Below, piece after piece: positions 1-8,641 of a DNA stretch of 64,000 nucleotides. The stretch covers positions 1 through 64,000 of the forward strand of contig JBAWEQ010000230.1 in the NCBI GenBank assembly GCA_049591295.1, written 5' to 3'. The notes beneath the pieces were generated by a model that did not search any database, was not told the origin of the DNA, and saw nothing but the letters and a program-made list of their open reading frames with translations. How positions within the stretch are numbered: position 1 is the stretch's first letter; the number at the start of each line of letters is the position of its first letter. The translations under genes and the position numbers were made by a program. This DNA comes from DTPS01 sp049591295 (GTDB lineage: Bacteria > Acidobacteriota > UBA4820 > DSQY01).

Positions 1-77
1 CCCCACTGCGCCCACGCGCCGAGCCCGCACAGAAGCCCACCGACCACCGCCGCCGCCACAATGACTTTTCGGTTCAT
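1..77 (-). CDS. N-terminus of a secreted protein (partial)
   Basis: Only the first 25 codons lie in the window; the rest runs off the left edge. An ATG at 77-75 follows a strong AGGAG ribosome binding site a few bases upstream. The translation begins MNRKVIVAAAVVGGLLCGLG and continues AWAQW: a basic n-region, a hydrophobic core and an AWA-Q signal peptidase I-like cut site. The product is therefore probably exported to the periplasm or beyond. Nothing can be said about function. Confidence 0.6.
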   Translation of the reverse strand, partial: MNRKVIVAAAVVGGLLCGLGAWAQW

Positions 78-180
78 GCTCGTTCTCCTTCCCTCGGGTG
101 CCTCGCGACGGCCCACCACGGACCGCCACGGAAGCCATGGACAGCGCGGAAGGACGAAAGGATTAACGGATGGGCTCTCC

Positions 181-369
181 GCAAGCCCCGATTGGGTCTC
201 CGCAAGGAGCGATTGGGTCTCCGCAGGAGGTGTTTGGCTCTCCGCAAGCCCCGATTGGGTCTCCGCAAAGAGCGATTGGGTCTCCGCAGGTGGTGTTTGG
301 CTCTCCGCAAGCCCCAATTGCGTCTCCGCAAGGAGCAATTGGCTCTCCGCCGAGGGCGTTTGGCCTCGG
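181..369. repeat. 21-bp tandem repeat with 63-bp higher-order period
   Basis: Nine head-to-tail 21-base units, the last one degenerate, of the type GCAAGCCCCGATTGGGTCTC(C). Three unit variants (centres CCCCGATTG, GAGCGATTG, AGGTGTTTG) recur in the same order three times, so the true period is 63 bp in three copies. Because 21 is a multiple of three, the array stays open in several frames and gives heptad-like peptides (GSPQAPI on plus), but no ribosome binding site or family resemblance supports a gene. It lies in the long spacer (78-630) between the secreted-protein start and the GNAT gene. I see nothing recognisable in the rest of that spacer. Confidence 0.85.
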
Positions 370-630
370 TCCGTTCTGCTTGGATCCCCGCAGGCGAGAA
401 TTCGCTCTCCCCAGAGTCGGCCCGGCCCCCGGCGGCTTCCGTTTGGCTTCCCGCACGGCACGCTTCGCCCCCGGCGAGAGCCGCATGGCCGCCGGAGGGC
501 ACCGCCGAATCCTCACAAGTGTCGTGTTCCCCGTGGACGTCCGGGGTTCCAGGCCATGACCGCCTTCGGGAAGGAGGGAAAAGGCGCCGCGGCCGCCTGG
601 TCGAAGCGGGAAGATCTTCCAGAGGGGCGG

Positions 631-1107
631 TTAGCTCAGTTTTTTCTCGAAGCAGGCGCTGAGGGGTCGCTGGGCGTATTTGCCATAGCGGGGGATCCGG
701 TTGTAGCTGCACTTCACGAAGAGGTGGATGGCCTCGGGCTCCCGCAGGCCCGTCACGAGCCGCACGGTGTGGTAGCCCAGCGCCGCCGCCTTCTCCTCGG
801 CCTTGCGGAGGAGTTCGTAGGAGAGCCTGCGGCCCCTGGCTTCGGGGCGCACGTAGAGGTGGCCGGCCTCGGCCACGCCCGCCTCGTCACCCTCGAAGGG
901 GCCCAGAGCGATGCTGCCCACGGCCTTCCCGTCCAGCCTGGCCACGAGGAAGGCGCTGCGGGCATGGCGCGCCGCCTCGGCGGACCAGGGCTTGGGGCCC
1001 TCGTCGCCGTAACGGTTCTTGAGCTCCTGCGTGAACTCGGCGATGAGGAGCTGGGCCTCCTGAGAGGCCGCATCCTCGCTGCCCACCACCACTTGCGCGT
1101 CGGCCAT
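631..1107 (-). CDS. GNAT-family N-acetyltransferase
   Basis: Encodes 158 residues. GNAT enzymes move an acetyl group from acetyl-CoA to an amine of a small molecule or protein; the substrate here is unknown. The acetyl-CoA-binding motif A is visible in the middle third as HLYVRPEARGRRLSYELL (the R/Q-x-x-G-x-G/A pyrophosphate loop), followed by the helix KAEEKAAALGY and a C-terminal strand typical of the fold (IHLFVKCSYNRIPRYG). The ATG at 1107 is chosen because GGAGAGG sits just upstream; a TTG 21 bases earlier has no better site. It appears monocistronic. Confidence 0.8.
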   Translation of the reverse strand: MADAQVVVGSEDAASQEAQLLIAEFTQELKNRYGDEGPKPWSAEAARHARSAFLVARLDGKAVGSIALGPFEGDEAGVAEAGHLYVRPEARGRRLSYELLRKAEEKAAALGYHTVRLVTGLREPEAIHLFVKCSYNRIPRYGKYAQRPLSACFEKKLS

Positions 1108-1317
1108 GGCCACCTCTCCTACAGACAAGCCCGATTGCGGACGGCACCCCCCGGAGCTTGAGACGCCTCCAGCCTAGGCCCTGCCGCCCGCGAATGCAAG
1201 GGCGGAGGCGCGAGCCCGGGAGGAAGGCGCAACTCCAGTGCCGCAACAGAGGGAAGGCGCCGCCCCGGTGTTTCCTGGCCCGGCTCCGGGCGCCGCCTGC
1301 GCTTGGGCGGCCTGCCC

Positions 1318-1336
1318 GCCGCGCGGATCGCGCGGC
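1318..1336 (-). terminator. GC hairpin just after the TonB receptor gene
   Basis: Perfect 8-bp inverted repeat GCCGCGCG-GAT-CGCGCGGC, three bases beyond the receptor stop codon. There is no T-run, so it is only a candidate terminator or 3'-end stabiliser. Confidence 0.35.
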
Positions 1337-1339
1337 GCT

Positions 1340-3103
1340 CTATCGGAGGGAAACGCCGGCCCATAGCCAGCGGCCTGGGCCCTCTCCGCCGTAGAAGTTG
1401 AGGTCGGGGTGGTTCGTGAGGTTGCGGCCCTCGGCGAAGAGGCCGAGGTGGGAGGTCCCGGGCGGGTTCCAGCGCAGGGAGGCGTCGAGCTCGCCGTGGC
1501 CGCTCTGGTCGAGGCGCTGCCAGGCGCGGACGAAGAGCGAGGCGGTGAGGCGGGAGCCTCGGTAGGTGAGGCCGGCCACCTCGCGGTGGCGGACCGTGTC
1601 CCCGGCGTAGCGCGATTCCAGGCGGGCGGGCCAGGCCGTGCTCTGGGTCAGGAGGGTGGTGGAGAAGATCCAGTCGAAGCCTCTTCCGAGGGCGCCGGAG
1701 GCCTGGGCCAGGAACCCAGTGGTTTCGAGGTGCTGGACGTTGCGCGCCACGAAGGGATCGGTCGTGCCGGCGCGCCGGACGAAGTCGATGAGGTCGCTGC
1801 CGTCTCGGTAGAAGAGGGATACGGCCAGGGCCGTCCGCCCGGCCCTCCCCTTGAAGCCCGCCTGGGTCTCCCAGGCCGTTTCGGGCGAGAGCCGTGGGTT
1901 CCCCGCGTAGGCGGGACTATAGGAGTAGAGCTCGGTGAAGGAGGGGAGCCGGAAGGAGCGGCCGGTGGAGAGGAAGCCGCTCCAGCCCGCCGAGAGCGCC
2001 CGGGAGAGGGTGAGCTGGGGCATTCCGCGGGTGGTGCCCTGGAGGCTCTCGACGCGCAGGCCCGCGTCCAGGCTCGTGCGGCCCCACTGCCAGAAGCCCT
2101 CCCCGAAGAGGTCGGCCCGCGAGCGGGAGTGGTGGCCCAGGAAGTTGGAGGCGATGCTGTCCCGAGCCCCCTCGATGCCCACGATGGCGGCGCCGCCGGG
2201 CAGGGAGAGGCGGCGGGTGAGCTGGCCCTCCAGCCCGTCGGTGGAGTGGAAGGCGTCGTACCAGCCGGGGTACTGCCGGTCCAGGATGAAGTGGTCGCTC
2301 TTGTGGCGGAAGCCGCCCACGAACTGCCAGGGGCCGCTGGTCCACAGCAGCCTGCCGAAGCCGCCCCGCACGGCCTCCCACTCGTCGGGGAAGGCGTCCG
2401 AATAGGCCTGCCAGGCGCCGAAGCGCTTGTCCTGGAAGCCCGCCTCCAGGTCCACGGGGCCGACCAGGGCCCGGACGAAGCCCTGGCCGTTGCGCTCCTC
2501 CGTGTCGGGGCGGAAGCCCGTCGTGCTCAGCAGGCTCCCCGCGGCCAGCAGGCCGGAGGCCTGGCCGAGGGCCCCGCCGCGCGTGAGACCGTAGTCGCCG
2601 CGCAGGACGGAGGCCTCGCCGGAGGGCGTCCGCGAGGGCCGCCTGGTGATGATCTGGATGACGCCTCCGAAGGCGCCCGGCCCGTAGGTGGCCGCGGCGG
2701 GACCCTCCAGGACCTCGATGCGGTCGATGGCCTCCAGCGGGGGCAGGAGCTCGAGGTCGTGGTGGCCGGTCTGGGGATCGTTGACCGGGAAGCCGTCCAC
2801 CAGGATGAGCACGTCCTCGAAGGTGCCGCCGAAGAGGTTCACGTCGGCCTGGCCGCCGAAGGGGGAGCGCTCCCGCAGGTCCACGCCGGCCACGTAGGAG
2901 AGGGCCGTGGCCGTGTCGGTCACCGGAAGGGTCCGCAGCTCCGTGCCGGTGATCACGCTCACGGGGCGGAGCTGGGCACCCACGCGGGAGCCCGTGACGG
3001 TGACCTCCGTGGCGCCGCCCGAGGGCACCGGGTTGGTCTGGGCGGCGAGGGAGGCGCCCGCGAGGAGGGCGAGAAGGGTGAAGGCGGCGCGCGACGAGGG
3101 CAT
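1340..3103 (-). CDS. TonB-dependent outer-membrane receptor
   Basis: Encodes 587 residues, short for the family but near the BtuB/vitamin-receptor size. After a signal peptide (TLLALLAGASLAAQ) comes a plug domain (roughly residues 35-155) with typical features: EVTVTGSRV, a region like the GVDLRERSPFGG loop, ILVDGFPVND, and IDRIEVLEGPAAATYGPGAFGGVIQIIT. The rest is a beta-barrel ending in an aromatic/basic strand, WLWAGVSLR. It imports a ligand (siderophore, cobalamin, metal or glycan) across the outer membrane using TonB energy, perhaps from the TonB/ExbBD cluster at 37.5-39.9 kb. The ATG at 3103 has AAAGGA six bases upstream; an ATG at 3118 has no such site. I found no cobalamin riboswitch in the 90-base leader, so the substrate is unassigned. 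Confidence 0.9.
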   Translation of the reverse strand: MPSSRAAFTLLALLAGASLAAQTNPVPSGGATEVTVTGSRVGAQLRPVSVITGTELRTLPVTDTATALSYVAGVDLRERSPFGGQADVNLFGGTFEDVLILVDGFPVNDPQTGHHDLELLPPLEAIDRIEVLEGPAAATYGPGAFGGVIQIITRRPSRTPSGEASVLRGDYGLTRGGALGQASGLLAAGSLLSTTGFRPDTEERNGQGFVRALVGPVDLEAGFQDKRFGAWQAYSDAFPDEWEAVRGGFGRLLWTSGPWQFVGGFRHKSDHFILDRQYPGWYDAFHSTDGLEGQLTRRLSLPGGAAIVGIEGARDSIASNFLGHHSRSRADLFGEGFWQWGRTSLDAGLRVESLQGTTRGMPQLTLSRALSAGWSGFLSTGRSFRLPSFTELYSYSPAYAGNPRLSPETAWETQAGFKGRAGRTALAVSLFYRDGSDLIDFVRRAGTTDPFVARNVQHLETTGFLAQASGALGRGFDWIFSTTLLTQSTAWPARLESRYAGDTVRHREVAGLTYRGSRLTASLFVRAWQRLDQSGHGELDASLRWNPPGTSHLGLFAEGRNLTNHPDLNFYGGEGPGRWLWAGVSLR

Positions 3104-3211
3104 CTCGGATCCTTTCATGGGAGGGCAGGCGTGCGGGAACGGCCGCGGTCTACCCGGCCCGCCCCGCTTGGAGCGTTTCGCTCTCTGCCTATGCCTGAGT
3201 GGTCCCGCGCC

Positions 3212-3946
3212 CTAATCCTTGGCGCGTCCCTCGAAGGGGTCGCGGGTGGGAGCGATGACGATCTCCTCGACGCAGGCGATGGCGGGCTGGTCGATGGCGG
3301 CCAGGGCCGCCTCGGCCACCATCTCGGCCGACATCATCTTGTCCAGGGGAAGGGCCGCCTTGCCCCGGAGGGGCTCCCAGGCGTGCGTGGCCGTGGGCCC
3401 TGGCAGCAGGGCGGTGACGCGGATGCCCCGCTCGCGCACCTCCTCGCGCAGCGCGGCCAGAAATCCCATGAGGCCCCACTTGCTGGCGCAGTAGGCCGTC
3501 TCGCCGGGGAAGCCTTTGCGGGCCGCCACGCTGGAGACGGCCACGATGTGGCCGCCCGCCTGCTTGGTGAAGTGGGGGAGCAGGGCGCGGCAGAGGAAGA
3601 AGAGGGAGGTGAGGTTGGTGTCCATCACCGAGCGGAACTCCTCGGTGGAGGAGTCCTCCAGTCGCGTGACGCGGAACACGCCCGCACAGTGGACGAGCAC
3701 GTCCACGGCGCCGAAGGTCCTGAGCGCCTCTGCCACCACCTTCTGGGCCTCCTGCTCGCGCGTGAGGTCGCCGGCGATGGCGACCACGCGCTGTCCGCGT
3801 TTGGCCATCTCGCGCTCCATGGTCTGGAGCCGCTTGGCGTTGCGGCCGGTCAGCACCACCGTGTGGTGTTCCTGGGCGAGCCGGCGGGCGATGGCCTCGC
3901 CGATGCCCGATGTGGCTCCCGTCACCAGTGCTATCTTCTTGTCCAT
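3212..3946 (-). CDS. Short-chain dehydrogenase/reductase
   Basis: Encodes 244 residues, a full-length classical SDR. It has the NAD(P)-binding TGATSGIG motif at residues 9-16, the R of LTGRN (favouring NADP), the HCAGV stretch equivalent to NNAG, the catalytic Ser in VSSVAARKG and the YCASK catalytic Tyr/Lys. It reduces or oxidises a carbonyl/alcohol; the substrate is unknown. The ATG at 3946 follows AAGGAGG; the open frame continues upstream with no other good start. It lies 108 bases upstream of the TonB-receptor start on the same strand, so co-transcription is possible. Confidence 0.9.
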   Translation of the reverse strand: MDKKIALVTGATSGIGEAIARRLAQEHHTVVLTGRNAKRLQTMEREMAKRGQRVVAIAGDLTREQEAQKVVAEALRTFGAVDVLVHCAGVFRVTRLEDSSTEEFRSVMDTNLTSLFFLCRALLPHFTKQAGGHIVAVSSVAARKGFPGETAYCASKWGLMGFLAALREEVRERGIRVTALLPGPTATHAWEPLRGKAALPLDKMMSAEMVAEAALAAIDQPAIACVEEIVIAPTRDPFEGRAKD

Positions 3947-4155
3947 CTGCTCGCCTCCTTGCGCGGCGCTGACTTCTTCTGCCCAGCCCCCGATTCTAGC
4001 CCGGCCGGGAGACGAGCGGAAGCGTCGGGCCATGAGCCGCATCCATTGCCGTGGGTCGGCCGGTGAGGTTCCGCGCCTGGCGTGGCGTCTCTCCCGCCCT
4101 TCCGCAAAGGGATTTCCTCGGGAGTGTACGCACGGATTCTTGGGGGCCACACACA

Positions 4156-4187
4156 AAGAGAGGGCCAGCCGAAGCCGGCCCCCTCTT
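4156..4187 (-). terminator. Rho-independent terminator of the FadL-like gene
   Basis: Read on the minus strand, a long GC stem with a TTCG tetraloop (GGGGGCCGGC-TTCG-GCTGGCCCTC, one wobble or bulge) is flanked by AAGAG/CTCTT and followed by TTTGTGTG. It lies 26 bases past the porin stop codon. Confidence 0.75.
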
Positions 4188-4212
4188 CGTTCGGGTCAGG
4201 ATCTTCGTGCGC

Positions 4213-5592
4213 CTAGAACTTCCAGCCCATCTGGATGCCGCTCAGCCACGCCGAGCCCACGTACTTGCCGTCCGGGGTAATGGGGTAGCTGGTGGGGTAG
4301 ATCTGGCCCTGGCCGGGGAGGTACACATACGGCAGGCCCGTCGATCCGTAGCGGTACATGTTGCTGGACGTAATGTTGGCATCGGAGAACTTCAGGTACA
4401 TGACGTACCAGTCCAGGTTGAAGGCGCCATTGTGGTAGCCGGTGCCGAACTGGGCCGACCAGCGGTCCGCGTCGGGAAGGACGGGGCTGAGGGTCTTGTC
4501 CGGGACGGGGGCCTGGTCGTAGAGGAGGCCCCAGCGCAGATCCCAGTTGGGGTTGACGGCGTAGGAGAAGCCCAGGCGGTAGCACCAGGTGTCCTTCCAG
4601 TCGAACACGAACTCCTCGTCCGCGACGAGGGGCGTGCCATTGAAGGACGTCGGGTTGGCGAAGTGGGCCATGGATCTGCTCCAGGAGCTCCACTGGGTCC
4701 AAGTCACGTCGAACTCCACCTGGAGGGGGTTGCCCGAGTAGGCGAAGCCGAAGCGCGCGCTGGCCGGCACCGAATCGAGGCTCAGCTTGGTGCCCTCGCC
4801 GGGGAAGTAGGCGGCCAGAGGACCGATGGCGGCGGAGCTCCGGATGGAGGTGTGGCCGCTGTAGTTGAATTTGGCCTTGCTCGAATAGAAAAGGCCCAGG
4901 GAGAAGGGGTCGTTCTTGTACATGTAGCCCACGTTCCATCCCCAGGCCTGGTCGCGCAGGTGGGTCATCAGGCGTCCCTCCGACGGAGCATAGTAGGGGA
5001 TGCCCGGCGGATAGGGTGGCGAGGGATAGCGGTTGGGGTTGATGGCAGTGGAGAGGGCCGAGGTGTTGACGGAACGGTAGAGGTCGAGCTGGGAATCGTA
5101 GTAGTCCGCTCCGATGGAGAAGGCATGATGGTCATCCAGCTTGAAGGCCAGGACTGGCCGCACGTTCATGGTCACGATCTTGGCGTGGCGGCTCGCCCAG
5201 CGGCCGGGGAAGTCGCTGCTCCAGTCCGTGGCCAGGTCGTAGGGAGCGTTCGCCATGATGCCGAAGCTGACCCGGTCGTTGATGGGCATGCTGAAGTAGA
5301 TCGCCGGAAGGAAGAAGTTTTTCGCGTTGTCCTTGAAGTTCCCCATGGAGGGGCTTTCGTACTTCACGTCGGCGTTAATGTAGGTCAGGTTGAACTGCAG
5401 ATCGGCGTTTTTTTGAAAGGCCAAGCCGGCGGGGTTATAGAAAATGGCCGTCGCGTCGTTGGTCCTGGCGACGACCGCCCCCGCTTGAGCCGCCGCTGCC
5501 GCGCTCTGCTCGTAAATGAGCGTCCCCGAGGCCATGGCCCCGACGGAAACAGCGGACAGCAACAAGATTCCCACGACTCCTCTCATCCTCAT
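4213..5592 (-). CDS. FadL/OmpP1/TodX-family outer-membrane transporter
   Basis: Encodes 459 residues. The family forms 14-strand barrels that let long-chain fatty acids or aromatic hydrocarbons cross the outer membrane. A signal peptide (GILLLSAVSVGAMA-SG) is followed by the family hallmark NDATAIFYNPAGLA near residues 45-58. The barrel strands are rich in alternating aromatic residues (YHNGAFNLDWYVMYLKF) and the C-terminus is aromatic-hydrophobic (IQMGWKF), the usual outer-membrane insertion signal. The ATG at 5592 has AAAGGAGG upstream. It is monocistronic, with a strong terminator behind it, and its start faces the divergent alanine dehydrogenase-like gene. Confidence 0.9.
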   Translation of the reverse strand: MRMRGVVGILLLSAVSVGAMASGTLIYEQSAAAAAQAGAVVARTNDATAIFYNPAGLAFQKNADLQFNLTYINADVKYESPSMGNFKDNAKNFFLPAIYFSMPINDRVSFGIMANAPYDLATDWSSDFPGRWASRHAKIVTMNVRPVLAFKLDDHHAFSIGADYYDSQLDLYRSVNTSALSTAINPNRYPSPPYPPGIPYYAPSEGRLMTHLRDQAWGWNVGYMYKNDPFSLGLFYSSKAKFNYSGHTSIRSSAAIGPLAAYFPGEGTKLSLDSVPASARFGFAYSGNPLQVEFDVTWTQWSSWSRSMAHFANPTSFNGTPLVADEEFVFDWKDTWCYRLGFSYAVNPNWDLRWGLLYDQAPVPDKTLSPVLPDADRWSAQFGTGYHNGAFNLDWYVMYLKFSDANITSSNMYRYGSTGLPYVYLPGQGQIYPTSYPITPDGKYVGSAWLSGIQMGWKF

Positions 5593-6098
5593 ATGGACCT
5601 CCTTTCATCCTCTGGCCATGAGAATAATGCCCGATTTTGGGGGTGTCAAGGGGTTCCGGCCGGGGGCAAAGGCCCGCCGGGCGGCCAGGGGAGGTTCCGC
5701 GGGAGGTGAGACCCATTGAAAATGGCCCTCCTGGAGGCCCAGTCCCAAGAAAGGCTAGGCCGCTCGGCGCCCCGCCGGGTGAGCGCCGGCGGCCGCCAGG
5801 GATTCCAAGCCGCGGAGGGGAGGGGACGGCCAGGTGTGGCGGGCGTCGCACTGCGGCACCCCCCCGTCTCGGCTCCGCCAAGTGCCCGAAGGTCCGTGCA
5901 TTGCGGGCCGTCCGTAGGGGATGCTACACTGACCACAGAAAAGGGGGACCGTTGCAGCGAAGGTCTTCGAGGCATGTCCCCTGAACGTCGGGGCGGGGGC
6001 GCACGGGCCGATGGATCGGTGTGCCCTTCTGCCGGAGCCCGGTGGCCCGCGATCACGGTGCCGGGAAGGGAAAATGGGCCTTGCCGAGGGGGTGTGCC
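5593..6098. other. Divergent intergenic region
   Basis: About 500 bases between two divergent genes. I see no convincing gene, RNA or repeat apart from a promoter-like element at 5901-5930 and several short GC palindromes (around 5666-5680). Open frames here lack ribosome binding sites and family resemblance. Confidence 0.5.
5901..5930 (+). promoter_or_regulatory. Putative sigma70-type promoter for the ald-like operon
   Basis: TTGCGG (5901-5906), an 18-base spacer, then TACACT (5925-5930). It reads toward the alanine dehydrogenase-like gene and would leave a leader of about 160 bases. The match is moderate in a GC-rich context. Confidence 0.35.
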
Positions 6099-7223
6099 AT
6101 GCGTTTCGGTGTTCCCAAGGAATGCGCGATTCAGCCGAACTGTGACGAGCGCCGGGTGGGACTTTCGCCCGCCGGCTGCCGGGATCTGGTGGCCATGGGG
6201 GCCGAGCTGTACATCGAAAGCGGCGCGGGAGCACCGGCGGGATTCCTCGACGAGGCCTACCGCAGGGTGGGAGCCCAGGTGGTCTACTCCCGGGAGGAGG
6301 TCTTCGGCCGCTCGGACATGGTGGTCAAGATCGGGAGGCCCACGATGGAGGACCTGGAGCTCATGTCTCCGGGGTCCGGCATCATGGCCTTCCTCCACCT
6401 CGCCCTGGCCGGCGACGCCTACACCGCGAAGCTCGCCGAGCGCGGGGTGACGGCCATCGGATACGAAATCATCCAGGAGGGCGACGGGACGCTTCCCGTC
6501 CTCAAGATCTCCTCCGAGATCGCGGGCAAGATGGCCCCCCAGATCGCCGGGAGGCTCCTGGAGACCGGGGCCGGCGGTATGGGCATCCTGCTGGGCGGAG
6601 CCCCGGGCATTCCTCCGGCGGACGTGGTGATCATGGGGGCCGGAGTTCTGGGCTACCATGCGGCCCGCTCCTTCCTCGGGCTGGGCTGCTCCGTCTACGT
6701 CTTGGATATTTCGCAGATCAAGCTGGAAGCCATCGACCGCGCCTTCGAGGGGCGGGTGGTGACGGCCCACGCCACGACCGAGAACGTGGAGAAGTTCTCC
6801 GCCTTCGCCGAGGTCCTGGTGGGGGCGGTCCTGGTGGCCGGCGAGATCGCCCCCATCATCGTGACCCGCGAGATGGTCCAGCGCATGCGGCCGGGCAGCG
6901 TGATCATCGATTTCTCCTTCGACCAGGGGGGCTGCGTGGAGACCACGCGCATGCAGGGTCCGGCCGGCGGCGTCTTCGTGCGCGAGGGGGTCCTCCACTT
7001 CGCCGTGCCCAACTGCCCCTCCTACGTGGCGAGGACCTCCACCTACGCCCTGACCTACGCCCTGCTGCCCTTCCTCAAGAGCATGCAGGAGAAGGGCCTC
7101 AAGGAGGCGCTCCGGACCTGGGCGGATCTGCGGCGCGGCTGTTACGTGTATGAGGGGAGCGCGGTGAGCCGCCACGTCACGAGCAGTCCCGCCGACCTGA
7201 AGCGGCTGCTGGGGGAGGGCTGA
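6099..7223 (+). CDS. ald: Alanine dehydrogenase / PNT-domain protein
   Basis: Encodes 374 residues, the usual length for L-alanine dehydrogenase (L-alanine + NAD to pyruvate + ammonia + NADH). The N-terminal lobe begins with the family signature FGVPKE...ERRVGLSPAG. Expected active-site residues are visible: the Lys of MVVKIGRP, the His of AFLHLALAG and the Asp of DFSFDQGG. The Rossmann dinucleotide loop is VVIMGAGVLGYHAA, about residue 185. The ATG at 6099 follows GAGGGGGTG. Its stop is three bases from the next start, so it is in an operon with the CoA-transferase. Several positions deviate from textbook Ald, so a related amino-acid dehydrogenase is possible. Confidence 0.8.
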   Translation: MRFGVPKECAIQPNCDERRVGLSPAGCRDLVAMGAELYIESGAGAPAGFLDEAYRRVGAQVVYSREEVFGRSDMVVKIGRPTMEDLELMSPGSGIMAFLHLALAGDAYTAKLAERGVTAIGYEIIQEGDGTLPVLKISSEIAGKMAPQIAGRLLETGAGGMGILLGGAPGIPPADVVIMGAGVLGYHAARSFLGLGCSVYVLDISQIKLEAIDRAFEGRVVTAHATTENVEKFSAFAEVLVGAVLVAGEIAPIIVTREMVQRMRPGSVIIDFSFDQGGCVETTRMQGPAGGVFVREGVLHFAVPNCPSYVARTSTYALTYALLPFLKSMQEKGLKEALRTWADLRRGCYVYEGSAVSRHVTSSPADLKRLLGEG

Positions 7224-7226
7224 GCC

Positions 7227-8522
7227 ATGGCATGGATCGACGGATACAAGGCGAAGCTCTGCTCGGCCGATGAGGCCGTGTCGCGCATCAAGTCGAACGA
7301 CTGGGTGTGGCTGAGCGGGAACGCCGCCGCCCCCTTCCTCCTCATGGAGGCGCTGGGCCGACGCGCGCCGGAACTGCAAAACGTCACCCTCTCCCACGTG
7401 CTCCTCATGGGCGAGGACCCCCTGTCCAAGCCGGGCATGGAGAAGGCCTTCCACCACAACTCCCTCTTCGTCGGGCCCGCGGACCGGCCTTCGGTGAACG
7501 ACGGGCGCTCCGCGTACGTGCCCATCCACCTGCACATGATCCCCAAGGCCATCCGTACGGGGGCCTGCCGGGTTGACGTGGCCATGATCCAGTGTTCCCC
7601 TCCCGACGAGCACGGCTTCATGAGCCTGGGGCTGGAGGTGATGGCCCAGAAGGCCGCCGTGGAGATGGCCAAGACCGTCATCGTCCAGGTGAACGACCAG
7701 ATGCCCAGAACGCTCGGGGACTCCTTCCTGCACGTCTCGAAGGCCGCCCACATCGTGGAGCACAGCTTCCCCCTGCTGGAGCTCCGCGGGAAGGAGGCCA
7801 CGGAGGTGGAGCGGAAGATCGGCGCCCTCATCGCCGAGATGATCCCCGATGGCGCGACCCTTCAGATGGGCATCGGCGGCATCCCCGATGCCGTGCTCAC
7901 GCTCCTGGAGGGCAAACGCGACCTGGGAATCCATACCGAGATGATCTCGGACGGGCTGGTGCGGGCCATGGAGCAGGGGATCATCACCGGAAACAAGAAG
8001 ACCCTGCACCCGGGCAAGGTGGTCGCCACCTTCATCCTGGGCACACGGAAGCTCTACGACTTCGTCCACGACAACCCGCTCTTCGAGGTCCACCCCGTGG
8101 ACCACACCAACGATCCCTTCATCATCGCCCAGAACGACAACATGGTGGCCATCAACTCGGCCCTGGAGGTGGACCTGACGGGCCAGGTCTGCTCGGACTC
8201 CATCGGTACCTACATCTACAGCGGCTTTGGGGGGCAGCTGGACTTCATCCGCGGCGCGGCGGCCAGCAAGGGGGGCAAGCCCATCATCGCCCTCCCCTCC
8301 ACGGCCAAACAGGGCACCATGTCGCGCATCGTACCCAAGCTCAAGGAGGGGTCGGGCGTGGTCACCACGCGGGCGGACGTCCACTACGTGGTCACGGAGC
8401 ACGGAGCGACCAACCTCTGGGGCAAAAACCTGAGCGAGCGCGCCAAGGCCCTCATCGCCATCGCGGACCCCGCCTTCAAGGAGACGCTGGAAAAGGAGGC
8501 CCGGGAGCGCCACCTTATCTAA
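7227..8522 (+). CDS. Acetyl-CoA hydrolase/transferase family (4-hydroxybutyrate CoA-transferase-like)
   Basis: Encodes 431 residues, the usual length for class I CoA-transferases of the Cat1/AbfT family, which move CoA between acetyl-CoA and short carboxylates through a glutamyl-CoA thioester. The likely catalytic Glu is in LGIHTEMISDG near residue 235. Other conserved stretches are QMGIGGIPDAV, DSIGTYIYSGFGGQLDFIRGA and VVTEHGATNLWGK. It starts three bases after the ald-like stop; the pair suggests amino-acid or short-chain acid metabolism that yields or consumes acyl-CoA. The exact acid cannot be read from the sequence. Confidence 0.88.
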   Translation: MAWIDGYKAKLCSADEAVSRIKSNDWVWLSGNAAAPFLLMEALGRRAPELQNVTLSHVLLMGEDPLSKPGMEKAFHHNSLFVGPADRPSVNDGRSAYVPIHLHMIPKAIRTGACRVDVAMIQCSPPDEHGFMSLGLEVMAQKAAVEMAKTVIVQVNDQMPRTLGDSFLHVSKAAHIVEHSFPLLELRGKEATEVERKIGALIAEMIPDGATLQMGIGGIPDAVLTLLEGKRDLGIHTEMISDGLVRAMEQGIITGNKKTLHPGKVVATFILGTRKLYDFVHDNPLFEVHPVDHTNDPFIIAQNDNMVAINSALEVDLTGQVCSDSIGTYIYSGFGGQLDFIRGAAASKGGKPIIALPSTAKQGTMSRIVPKLKEGSGVVTTRADVHYVVTEHGATNLWGKNLSERAKALIAIADPAFKETLEKEARERHLI

Positions 8523-8641
8523 CACCAACAGGGGATGGGCCCTCTGGAGGTGGAGAGTGGAGGGCGGAGGTCAGGGAACAGGCCTGAACAGATTTCGACC
8601 CAGAGTATGCCGGCGAGGAGACGGGGGCCGTAGGAGGCATC

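Noticed and set aside
181..369. CRISPR array
   Set aside because: The repeats are contiguous 21-mers without unique spacers, and no cas gene is near.
170..559. Heptad-repeat protein encoded by the minisatellite
   Set aside because: The downstream part of the frame looks random, and the repeat is open in several frames only because 21 is divisible by three.
3104..3211. Cobalamin riboswitch before the TonB receptor
   Set aside because: The spacer is about 100 bases and lacks the B12-box; too short for the fold.
1409..4066. 885-codon open frame on the plus strand
   Set aside because: It lies antisense to the TonB receptor and SDR genes, has a composition typical of GC-rich shadows (Gly/Ala/Glu/His-rich) and no family resemblance.
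5646..8528. 960-codon minus-strand frame over the ald-like and CoA-transferase genes
   Set aside because: Shadow of two clear plus-strand genes; His/Asp/Gly-rich sequence with no domain.
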